From Candidatus Vicinibacter affinis (GTDB taxonomy: Bacteria; Bacteroidota; Bacteroidia; Chitinophagales; Saprospiraceae), in the NCBI GenBank assembly GCA_016714365.1, contig JADJNH010000007.1, positions 496,001-560,000 on the forward strand: a DNA stretch of 64,000 bases, in the 5' to 3' direction. Shown here piece by piece: positions 9,689 to 16,819 of the stretch. Below the pieces are notes generated by a model that saw nothing but the letters and a program-made list of their open reading frames with translations, made no database searches and was not told the origin of the DNA. Position numbers and translations under genes: made by a program. How positions within the stretch are numbered: position 1 is the first letter of the stretch; the number at the start of each line of letters is the position of its first letter.

Positions 9689-9694
9689 TTTCTC

Positions 9695-10051
9695 CTAAAA
9701 CCACGCATCTTTAAAATGTTCCACCTCCTCCTTGCCATTTTTTCTAAGCAACACAGAAATCACATCATAGCGAATTTCCCATTCATGTCCTGATTTAATC
9801 ATGTATTGGGAAGCCGCATCTTCTATCAGCTGTCTTTTGCGTTCCGAAACAAACTCTTCAGGCCTGCCATAGAAATCATAACTTCTGGTTTTAACTTCCA
9901 CAAAAACCAATACAGCTCCATCCTTCACAATGAGGTCAATTTCTGCTCTGCTGAACCTCCAGTTCCTTTCAAGAATTTCATAACCGAGGTCCACAAGAAA
10001 ACTGGAGGCAATTTCCTCTCCCCTTTTACCTAAATCAAGATGGTTGCTCAA
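9695..10051 (-). CDS. YraN/UPF0102-family nuclease-like protein
   Basis: A 118-residue member of the YraN (UPF0102) family. These proteins have a restriction-endonuclease-like fold related to Holliday-junction resolvases, but their biological role is not settled. The family pattern is clear: GKRGEEIASSFLVDLGYEIL at the start, then NWRF-x-RAEIDLI and VFVEVKTRS, which together give the E-x(n)-D-x(n)-E-x-K active-site arrangement. The length matches the family. It lies on the opposite strand to the phosphosugar isomerase gene, with 42 bases between the two starts. Confidence 0.9.
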   Translation of the reverse strand: MSNHLDLGKRGEEIASSFLVDLGYEILERNWRFSRAEIDLIVKDGAVLVFVEVKTRSYDFYGRPEEFVSERKRQLIEDAASQYMIKSGHEWEIRYDVISVLLRKNGKEEVEHFKDAWF

Positions 10052-10093
10052 GTATTTGTAATTTAGCCACTCAAAATTAATTCCTTCCGTCCT

Positions 10094-11086
10094 ATGTTTG
10101 ACATGGTAAAACGTTTTCCCGCTCAGTTAGAAGAGGCAATGAGCATTGGCGCCAATGCAAAACTCACGCCATTGGACTTTATACCAAAACTGGTATATGT
10201 CGCAGGAATGGGTGGTTCAGGGATAGGCGCAGATTTTGTGGCTTCATTTATTTCCACTCAGGCCAGCTTGCCTTACCTGGTGGGAAAGTCTTACGAGGCA
10301 CCTGCCTACATAGACCGCCATTCTCTTGTAATCGCATCCTCCTACAGTGGAAACACAGAAGAAACCCTTGCAGCCATTAACCAGATTTTAAATACCGGAG
10401 CACGGATCATTTGTGTTGCGTCCGGTGGCAAACTGATAGCTTTGGCCAAGGAAAAGGGGTTTGACTACATTCAGGTACCTGACAATTGGGCTTCTCCAAG
10501 GGCCTGTTTGGGATACTCAACCGTCGCCCAACTCTATATTCTGAAACACCTCGGGCTCTGGTCGCATGATTTTGAGTCTGAGCTAACCAGATCTATTAAA
10601 TCTCTTCGAGAGGACACCCTGCAGATCCAGGAAAAAGCCAAACATTTGGCTAATACACTTTATCAAAAAAATACGGTGATCTACTCTTCTGATAGAATCG
10701 AACCGGTTGCCATCAGATTTCGTCAGCAAATCAATGAAAATGCCAAAAGACTTTGCTGGCATCACGTCATCCCTGAGATGAATCACAATGAACTGGTCGG
10801 TTGGAGAAAGGCGGATCCGTCACTTGCGGTCATTTTCCTTAGAAACAACGATGATCATCCTCGGAATGAACTGAGAATTGAATTAACTAAAGAAGTGGTC
10901 TCCCACTATGCAGGCACTACTGTTGAACTGTATTCAAAAGGACAAACTTTGATAGAACGATCCCTTTATTTGGTACATCTGTTGGATTACGCAAGCGTTT
11001 ATCTAGCCGATCTCAACAAGGTAGACGCCATAGAAGTTAAGGTGATTGACTTTCTTAAGACTGAATTGTCAAAAGTAACTGATTAG
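10094..11086 (+). CDS. bifunctional phosphoglucose/phosphomannose isomerase
   Basis: Interconverts glucose-6-phosphate or mannose-6-phosphate with fructose-6-phosphate. The N-terminal SIS domain shows YVAGMGGSGIGADFVASF and the phosphosugar-binding SSYSGNTEETLAA. The C-terminal half carries the bacterial PGI C-terminal signature around IPEMNHNELVGWR, including the conserved Glu and His residues. Length (330) fits the dual-specificity family typical of Archaea and Bacteroidota, which lack a classical PGI in some lineages. The ATG at 10094 overlaps a TAnnTTTG match (10093-10100). If that is the real -7 element, translation would begin at the next ATG, 10103. Confidence 0.9.
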   Translation: MFDMVKRFPAQLEEAMSIGANAKLTPLDFIPKLVYVAGMGGSGIGADFVASFISTQASLPYLVGKSYEAPAYIDRHSLVIASSYSGNTEETLAAINQILNTGARIICVASGGKLIALAKEKGFDYIQVPDNWASPRACLGYSTVAQLYILKHLGLWSHDFESELTRSIKSLREDTLQIQEKAKHLANTLYQKNTVIYSSDRIEPVAIRFRQQINENAKRLCWHHVIPEMNHNELVGWRKADPSLAVIFLRNNDDHPRNELRIELTKEVVSHYAGTTVELYSKGQTLIERSLYLVHLLDYASVYLADLNKVDAIEVKVIDFLKTELSKVTD

Positions 11087-11114
11087 CAGATTCTTATGGG
11101 TTGTCTGAGTTTAG

Positions 11115-11357
11115 TTAATTCGTTTTCTTGATTGGCTTTCTTTTATCAGACTTTTTAACAGAGCCACTGGAATTCATCCTCTTTTTGCTGTCCCACAGCC
11201 CCGAGGAAGCTTTCCGCTTTGGGTTTCCATGTTTATCTACTTTTACATTTGCATCTTCAGCAGGGCACCCGGTACCCCTGTTGCAAGAAAACATACAGAC
11301 TGTTGAAAGAAAGGCTCCAACAAAAATGAAACGGGCTAATTTGCTAAATCTATCCAT
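11115..11357 (-). CDS. small lipoprotein, lysine-rich tail
   Basis: An 80-residue product with a lipoprotein-type signal: a hydrophobic helix (IFVGAFLSTVCMFSC) followed by Asn-Arg, with the Cys of MFSC a plausible lipidation site. The mature part is short, basic and low in complexity (NPKRKASSGLWDSKKRM, then KKSDKRKPIKKTN). A perfect -7 element TAACTTTG lies at 11394-11387 on the same strand, giving a leader of about 20 bases. It is convergent with the isomerase gene. No family is recognised. Confidence 0.65.
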   Translation of the reverse strand: MDRFSKLARFIFVGAFLSTVCMFSCNRGTGCPAEDANVKVDKHGNPKRKASSGLWDSKKRMNSSGSVKKSDKRKPIKKTN

Positions 11358-11386
11358 TTAATGGGCAATTTATTGATTATCAATTG

Positions 11387-11394
11387 CAAAGTTA
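11387..11394 (-). promoter_or_regulatory. -7 element of the small lipoprotein gene
   Basis: TAACTTTG on the minus strand, an exact TAnnTTTG match; no good -33 TTG is seen at the right distance. Confidence 0.5.
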
Positions 11395-11479
11395 ACGTTT
11401 TTACTACTGTTTTCCCAGCTTAAACGCAAAAAATGCTTATATATGTGGACTCTTGAAACATAAATTATTTTTAAATATG

Positions 11480-11509
11480 TTGAATATTATAAAAAAACAT
11501 ATATTTTTG
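11480..11509 (+). promoter_or_regulatory. promoter of the HU gene
   Basis: TTG (11480-11482), 19 bases, then TATTTTTG (11502-11509). It matches the Bacteroidota consensus exactly and gives a leader of about 25 bases before the ATG at 11541. Confidence 0.75.
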
Positions 11510-11540
11510 TCTCATTATTTTATAATTTAAACTTATCAAA

Positions 11541-11812
11541 ATGAACAAAGGTGATTTGATCAACAATGTAGCCAAGGCCGCTGAAGTAACTAAAGTTCAA
11601 GCTGCTGCAGCTGTTGATTCTGTTTTAGAATCAATTGAAAAAGTCTTAAGAAAGGAGATAGAGTAACTCTCGTAGGATTTGGTACTTTCTCTGTTTCTTT
11701 GAGAAAAGCTAGAGAAGGACGAAACCCTGCAACCGGTAAAACCATTAAAATACCTAAGAAAAAAGTGGTTCGCTTTAAAGCCGGAAAAGGTCTTTCTGAT
11801 AAACTTAACTAG
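11541..11812 (+). pseudogene. HU-family DNA-binding protein gene with a one-base frameshift
   Basis: The 5' part reads MNKGDLINNVAKAAEVTKVQ and continues as a normal HU protein to residue 36. After codon TTA (11646-11648) the frame runs into TAA at 11664. Adding one A in TTAAGAAAGG restores LKKGDRVTLVGFGTFSVSLR, then GRNPATGKTIKIPKKKVVRFKAGK, through to a TAG at 11810-11812. The full span is 272 bases, exactly one short of the 273 needed for a 90-residue HU. The promoter and terminator are intact. HU coats and bends DNA as a dimer; the truncated 41-residue product lacks the DNA-binding arm. It could be a true mutation, a sequencing error in an A-rich stretch, or a -1 recoding site. Confidence 0.85.
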
Positions 11813-11833
11813 TCCCTGTCTACTTAAAAAAAT

Positions 11834-11876
11834 AAGCCTCCACACCTATATCACGGTTTGGAGGCTTTCCTTTTTA
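11834..11876 (+). terminator. intrinsic terminator after the HU gene
   Basis: AAGCCTCCA (11834-11842) pairs with TGGAGGCTT (11859-11867), followed by TCCTTTTT. Confidence 0.75.
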
Positions 11877-11981
11877 TAGGGCTCCGTTGACAATTTTGTT
11901 TGGACCCTAAAATTTTCTTCCGTATAGACCTAAGCCTCAGAACATTAACCAATTATTAGCACCAAAACTTCTATAATTGAC

Positions 11982-11989
11982 TATTTTTG
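11982..11989 (+). promoter_or_regulatory. -7 element of the parvulin gene cluster
   Basis: TATTTTTG, an exact TAnnTTTG, 21 bases before the ATG at 12010. It also argues against the in-frame TTG at 11977 as a start. Confidence 0.55.
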
Positions 11990-12009
11990 CCCGTTATAAT
12001 CCATTTTAT

Positions 12010-13980
12010 ATGAAACTGAAAATTTCTGTATTAAGTACGGTATTCATCCTACTCATTCAATTAGTTTATTCTCAAACCAGTGATCCTGTTTTATTTTCAG
12101 TGAACGGAAATCCTGTCAAAGTTTCTGAATTTGAATACATCTACAACAAGAACAACGGCAAGGATGCCAATTTTACCAAAGCATCACTTGATGAATACCT
12201 CAATCTCTATACCCGATTTAAATTAAAAGTGCAGGCTGCACGTGATATGAAACTGGATACCATCCCAGCTCTGATAAAAGAACTGGAAGGTTACAGACAA
12301 CAATTAACCACCAATTACCTCAACGACAAAGAAGTTACAGATAAATTGGCCAAAGAAGTTTTCGAACGTCAGACAAGAGACATTTCTGTGAGTCATATTC
12401 TCTTTAGTTTAAGCCCAAATGCTTTGCCGGAGGACACCTTGAAATCCTACAATATAGCCATGGAGGCATATCGTGCTATCCAAAAAAATAATGATTTCGA
12501 TGCTGCGGCAAAAAAATATTCTAATGACATCAGCACTGCACAAAAATCAGGCTTTCTTGGTTGGTTTACCGCCATGCTACCGGATGGATTTTACCAATTT
12601 GAGAATGCAATTTATCATCTGAAAAAAGGACAAATTTCTACTCCTTTAAGAACCAGACTTGGATACCATATACTTAAAGTAAATGATGTCCGCCCGGCAA
12701 GGAGAAAAATTGAAGCAGCCCATATTTTATTTAGAAAAGGAGTAAAAGGGAAACCAGATATTTTGGCTCAGGCTAAAGTGGACAGTATTTATAAACTCCT
12801 CAAAGGAGGTGCAAGCTTTGAAGATCAGGCAAGATTGGTCAGTGAAGATAAAACCACCGCCATGATTGGTGGAAATGTTGGTTTTTTTGGCATCAACCAG
12901 TATGAGTCTAATTTTGAAGATGCCGCTTTCTCCCTGGCTAAAGATGGTGACATTTCAGCACCTGTAGAAACGAGTATTGGCTGGCACATCATCAAAAGAC
13001 TGCGTAAAGAAGAAGAACTTCCTTACGAAAGAGCCAAGAAAAAAATTCAGTCTGAAATTACCAGAGATAGCCGATTCAAAGAAGCACAAGGCAGCTTGAT
13101 CGAAAAAATTAAAATCGAATCAAAGTATAAGGAAAACTCGGCAGCGCTTGATCGATTTGCAGCCAAAATGGACACGAACTTTTTTACTTATAAGTGGAAG
13201 TCTCCCGAATTTTCTGAAAATGAAGAGTTGGGAAGTCTTGGTGACATTAAACTAAAAAGCCAGGATTTCGCCGAGTTCGTTAAATCAAATACCAGACAAA
13301 GAATTCAAGGCGCGGAAGATCAAAAAGTAAGGGCAACCATCCAAAATATGTTCAACGATTATGTAGCCCAAAAATGTCTGCAGTATGAAGAAACAAGGCT
13401 GGAAGATAAATATCCGGAATTCAAAGCCCTGATGAGAGAGTATCGAGAAGGAATCCTTTTATTTGAAGCAACCAAAAATGTAGTTTGGGACAGGGCTTCT
13501 GAGGACACTACCGGATTAAGAATGTTCTATGAAAAAAATAAATCGAAATACAAATGGGATGAAAGGGCACTCATATATTATGTGTCCATTGATACTTCTG
13601 ACATAAAACTTGCCAATAAAATATATAAGTTTATGTCAAAGAAAAGTGTCAGCAAAGGCATAGATAAATTTGACAAGAAAAAAGACTTCATTGCCTTCCA
13701 AAAGAATACAACTGAAAAGAAAAATACAGAATCTTACGAAGGACTTCAATTTACAACCGGATTCACTACTCCATTGACTAAAAATGAAAATGGAAAAGGT
13801 TATGTATTTAGAAAAATTGAACAAATCCTGCCGGTTGATAATAAATCACTTGATGAAGCGAGAGGTTTTATTATTGCTGACTATCAGGATCACCTGGAAG
13901 CATTATGGATTGACGAACTTAAACAAAAATACAAGGTAGAAATCAATCAGGATGTCTTAAATAGTCTTGTTAAAAAATAA
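12010..13980 (+). CDS. periplasmic peptidyl-prolyl isomerase with two parvulin domains
   Basis: Predicted exported folding factor of 656 residues. After a signal peptide (MKLKISVLSTVFILLIQ, ending VYSQ) comes a SurA-N/trigger-like helical part (PVKVSEFEYIYNKNN). Two parvulin domains follow, at about residues 125-225 (VSHILFSL...SGFLGWFTAMLPDGF...TRLGYHILKV) and 235-340 (AAHILFRKG...GGNVGFFG...SIGWHIIK). The C-terminal third is helical and unassigned. The ATG at 12010 is chosen for the signal peptide. It is the first of three consecutive folding-factor genes, with five bases to the next. The cargo is probably outer-membrane or T9SS proteins, by analogy with SurA. Confidence 0.85.
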   Translation: MKLKISVLSTVFILLIQLVYSQTSDPVLFSVNGNPVKVSEFEYIYNKNNGKDANFTKASLDEYLNLYTRFKLKVQAARDMKLDTIPALIKELEGYRQQLTTNYLNDKEVTDKLAKEVFERQTRDISVSHILFSLSPNALPEDTLKSYNIAMEAYRAIQKNNDFDAAAKKYSNDISTAQKSGFLGWFTAMLPDGFYQFENAIYHLKKGQISTPLRTRLGYHILKVNDVRPARRKIEAAHILFRKGVKGKPDILAQAKVDSIYKLLKGGASFEDQARLVSEDKTTAMIGGNVGFFGINQYESNFEDAAFSLAKDGDISAPVETSIGWHIIKRLRKEEELPYERAKKKIQSEITRDSRFKEAQGSLIEKIKIESKYKENSAALDRFAAKMDTNFFTYKWKSPEFSENEELGSLGDIKLKSQDFAEFVKSNTRQRIQGAEDQKVRATIQNMFNDYVAQKCLQYEETRLEDKYPEFKALMREYREGILLFEATKNVVWDRASEDTTGLRMFYEKNKSKYKWDERALIYYVSIDTSDIKLANKIYKFMSKKSVSKGIDKFDKKKDFIAFQKNTTEKKNTESYEGLQFTTGFTTPLTKNENGKGYVFRKIEQILPVDNKSLDEARGFIIADYQDHLEALWIDELKQKYKVEINQDVLNSLVKK

Positions 13981-13985
13981 ATCAT

Positions 13986-14864
13986 ATGCGGAAACCCATC
14001 GATCTTGCAAAAGTACTTTTTCTGTACTCGATTTTGCTATTTTCGTTTGGGTGCAAAAACACAAAACCAGAAGCTTCACAGGATATTTCGACAGAATTTC
14101 TTTTAGCTAAATATAAAAATGAGAAGCTCGTATTAGCTGATATCGAGCCCCTGCTTCCGGTCTTTCAGTCTCCAGAAGACAGCATTCAATTCATTTCCGT
14201 AATGGTCGATAAGTGGATCCGAAATAAGGTTTATCTGGAAGAAGCCAAAATGCAAATCAAGAGCAATGAGGAAATCGAAAGACTTGTTGATGATTACAGA
14301 AGTTCTCTCATTTTGGATGCATATGAAGAAAATATTTTCAATCAAAAAATAGACAGCAGTATTTCGGATCAGGAATATCTTAATTACTACAACCAAAAGA
14401 AGGCTGAGTACAAATTAGAGAGCCCAATTCTGAGGATGATGTATGTTAAAATTTTAAAACAAAATCTTGATCAGAAAATATTTATGCCTCTATGGGAAAA
14501 ACCAGATGGTGCACGTTTACTTCAGCTTCAGAAATTTTGTCAAAATAACGCTGAAGTAAGTCTGCTTCAAATGGATAAATGGAATAAATGGAATGACATT
14601 AAGGACATTATGCCTTCTAAGTTTGTCAATTTAAATACGCTGCAAAGCGGCCTAAACAGAGAATTCGCAGACTTTAAATATAATTATTTCCTAAAAATCC
14701 GTGAATTGGTTAAACCCAATGAAACGCCACCATTGTCCTTTTTTAAAATTCAGGCTACAAAGTCCATCCTGCACGATCGAAAGGAAAAACTGATCGAACA
14801 AACCAAATCAAAGCTCTACGAAAGAGAACTGAAGAATAAGTCCATCCAGAATTTTGTAAAATAA
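13986..14864 (+). CDS. putative periplasmic lipoprotein, SurA-N-like chaperone without a parvulin domain
   Basis: A 292-residue protein with a lipoprotein signal (VLFLYSILLFSFGCKNTKP; Cys in FGC). The region around SIQFISVMVDKWIRNKVYLEEA and the following YRSSLILDAYEENIFNQKID resembles the N-terminal helical module of SurA/PpiD-type isomerases. I see no parvulin signature (no GG-x-LGW, no G-Y/W-H motif), so it probably acts as a chaperone rather than an isomerase. It is sandwiched between two parvulin genes, five bases after the first and 57 before the next, which suggests a shared complex or pathway. The assignment rests on context and weak similarity. Confidence 0.65.
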   Translation: MRKPIDLAKVLFLYSILLFSFGCKNTKPEASQDISTEFLLAKYKNEKLVLADIEPLLPVFQSPEDSIQFISVMVDKWIRNKVYLEEAKMQIKSNEEIERLVDDYRSSLILDAYEENIFNQKIDSSISDQEYLNYYNQKKAEYKLESPILRMMYVKILKQNLDQKIFMPLWEKPDGARLLQLQKFCQNNAEVSLLQMDKWNKWNDIKDIMPSKFVNLNTLQSGLNREFADFKYNYFLKIRELVKPNETPPLSFFKIQATKSILHDRKEKLIEQTKSKLYERELKNKSIQNFVK

Positions 14865-14921
14865 TTAAATCTAATCTCTTGCGTTAATCATACATCCTAT
14901 ATAATACAACAGCCAATAATT

Positions 14922-16286
14922 ATGAAAATTAAAATATATCTCGGTCTCATTCTATTGAATGTGTTTAACGGACCGGTCTTTTCTCAGACCAATTTGTATG
15001 TGGATCGCATCATTGCCAAAATTGGTGGAGAAATTATTCTCTATTCTGATCTTCAGGATCAGAAAGCATACGTGAAGGAAAGACAAGGCGGTGCATTGAA
15101 TGAAGAAGATGATTGCGCAATTTTAGAAAATTTGTTTCTTCAGAAATTTATGATTCATCAGGCTAAATTAGACAGCATTGAAGTAAGAGATGAAGAAGTT
15201 GAACAACAACTTGATGCAAGAATTGACCAAATTCTGCAATACATGAACAATGACACCAAAAAATTTGAAGAATATTACGGCCAAACCATAACTCAGGTAA
15301 GAAATAGATTCAGAGAGGATCTGAAAAATCAACTTCTTACAGAAAGACTCCAAAATAAAGTGATTGGTAATGTGAGTGTAAGTCCGCAAGAAACCGATTT
15401 GTTTTTTAGAAGAATTCCAAAGGACAGCCTTCCCTACTTCAGTTCAGAAGTTGAAATTTCTGAAATCCTCTACAAGCCAAAACCAAATAATGAAGCGGTA
15501 AAAAATGCAAAAGAGAAACTGAACAAACTTTTACTGAGAATTAAAGGTGGAGAAAGTTTTGAAAAATTGGCACAAACCTATTCCGATGATCCTGGTTCTG
15601 CAAAAGCGGGCGGCAGTCTTGGCTGGATGAAAAGAGGGAATCTCGTTCCGGAATATGAGGCGGCGGCCTTTAATCTTGAAAAAGATTCTGTTTCCGGGAT
15701 TGTAGAATCTGAATTTGGTTACCACATCATTCAACTCCTTGGGAGAAGAGGCAATAATATCAATACACGTCACATCCTTATCAAACCCGAAATTAAAGAG
15801 GAGGATTATCAAAAATCTGAAAAATACTTGGACAGTATCAGATCAATAATCATAAAGGATTCCCTGCCTTTCGAATTTGCAGTAAGGCAATTTTCGGATA
15901 AAAAGTCTGAGACCTATAACAACGGGGGTCAGTTGATAAACCCCAAAACAGGAAACAACTATTTTGAAGTCGCAGATCTGGAACCTGATGTTTATTTTGC
16001 AATAGATGCGCTTAAAGTGGGTGAGATTTCCAAACCCGTAGGCTCCAATGATCAGGAGGGTAAAAAGTATTTCAGAATTTTTAAATTACAATCTCGCTCC
16101 AATCCCCACAAGGCAAGCCTGGAAGCGGATTATGCAAAAATTCAAACTGCCGCTAAGGAAATGAAAAAGAATGATCACTTCAAAAAATGGATGGAACAGA
16201 AGATTCCAAAAATATATGCTGAGGTAGATCCTGACTTAAAAGCGATTTGTCCAAACCTTCAGACCTGGGGAGGAGCACAAAACTAA
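14922..16286 (+). CDS. surA: SurA-like peptidyl-prolyl cis-trans isomerase
   Basis: Periplasmic chaperone/isomerase of 454 residues that escorts outer-membrane proteins. It has a signal peptide (MKIKIYLGLILLNVFNGPVFSQ), the SurA N-terminal region opening VDRIIAKIGGEIILYSDLQDQ, a complete first parvulin domain (SEVEISEILYKP...AGGSLGWMKRGNLVPEYEAAAF...SEFGYHIIQLLGRR) and a second, more divergent one (NTRHILIKP...NGGQLINPKTG...). This is the usual SurA order, and the length matches E. coli SurA (428). It is the last gene of the three-gene folding cluster. The symbol is given by architecture; Bacteroidota carry several paralogs. Confidence 0.88.
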   Translation: MKIKIYLGLILLNVFNGPVFSQTNLYVDRIIAKIGGEIILYSDLQDQKAYVKERQGGALNEEDDCAILENLFLQKFMIHQAKLDSIEVRDEEVEQQLDARIDQILQYMNNDTKKFEEYYGQTITQVRNRFREDLKNQLLTERLQNKVIGNVSVSPQETDLFFRRIPKDSLPYFSSEVEISEILYKPKPNNEAVKNAKEKLNKLLLRIKGGESFEKLAQTYSDDPGSAKAGGSLGWMKRGNLVPEYEAAAFNLEKDSVSGIVESEFGYHIIQLLGRRGNNINTRHILIKPEIKEEDYQKSEKYLDSIRSIIIKDSLPFEFAVRQFSDKKSETYNNGGQLINPKTGNNYFEVADLEPDVYFAIDALKVGEISKPVGSNDQEGKKYFRIFKLQSRSNPHKASLEADYAKIQTAAKEMKKNDHFKKWMEQKIPKIYAEVDPDLKAICPNLQTWGGAQN

Positions 16287-16819
16287 TTCATTAAAAGCAG
16301 GATTATTGTTCCTTGACTTGCTAAATGAATGATTTCATTTATGCTGTCAAATTGTGCTGTCAAATTATAATTTAATGGGTAGGCTTATCATTAATGTTCC
16401 CAAAATAACCTGTGGAAATATTTAAAATTGGGTAAAAAAAAAAGAGATCGGTTCATACCCCCCAGCGAACCGACCTCAGAAATTGTTGTATCTAATTTCT
16501 TGGATACTTGCCGGATTTCTCCGACAATTAATCTAGTACAGAAACCTTGCCAATTTTATAAAAAATCATATTTTTTTTAATATTCATCAAGAATTAAATT
16601 AATGGCTCACATAAATAATTGAATTATAGTTATTTATGAAAATGAACAATTTTATATTAATTTGGATTGGATATCTATCTTACCTTTTGAACGATCTTCC
16701 ATGACTATTTATCGGGTTTATATAAGTTGTGTTGAGAACAATTGCCTCTCAACTGTTCCGTTATGGTAACATCTCTCCTTATGAAATCTAATTATGCTGC
16801 ATCCTGTACTGCTCGCTAT
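16287..16819. other. intergenic region between surA and the T9SS type B protein
   Basis: No gene is supported. Besides the hairpin at 16434-16477, it is an AT-rich stretch. In-frame starts at 16742 (TTG) and 16781 (ATG) would give the next protein an extended, less canonical signal region. Confidence 0.45.
16434..16477 (-). terminator. minus-oriented hairpin with T10 tail between surA and the next gene
   Basis: GAGATCGGTTC (16444-16454) pairs with GAACCGACCTC (16467-16477) with one wobble. Read on the minus strand the stem is followed by ten Ts (16443-16434). No minus-strand gene is nearby to be terminated; on the plus strand it has no T-tract. Confidence 0.5.

Noticed and set aside
10093..10100. 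TATGTTTG as a firm promoter of the phosphosugar isomerase gene
   Set aside because: It matches TAnnTTTG but overlaps the ATG at 10094 and has no TTG at the right distance, so it may be chance.
11646..11666. Programmed -1 frameshift in the HU gene as the preferred explanation
   Set aside because: An A-AAG run is present, but HU genes are not known to use recoding and no clear stimulator is visible; mutation or sequencing error is simpler. Kept only as an alternative.
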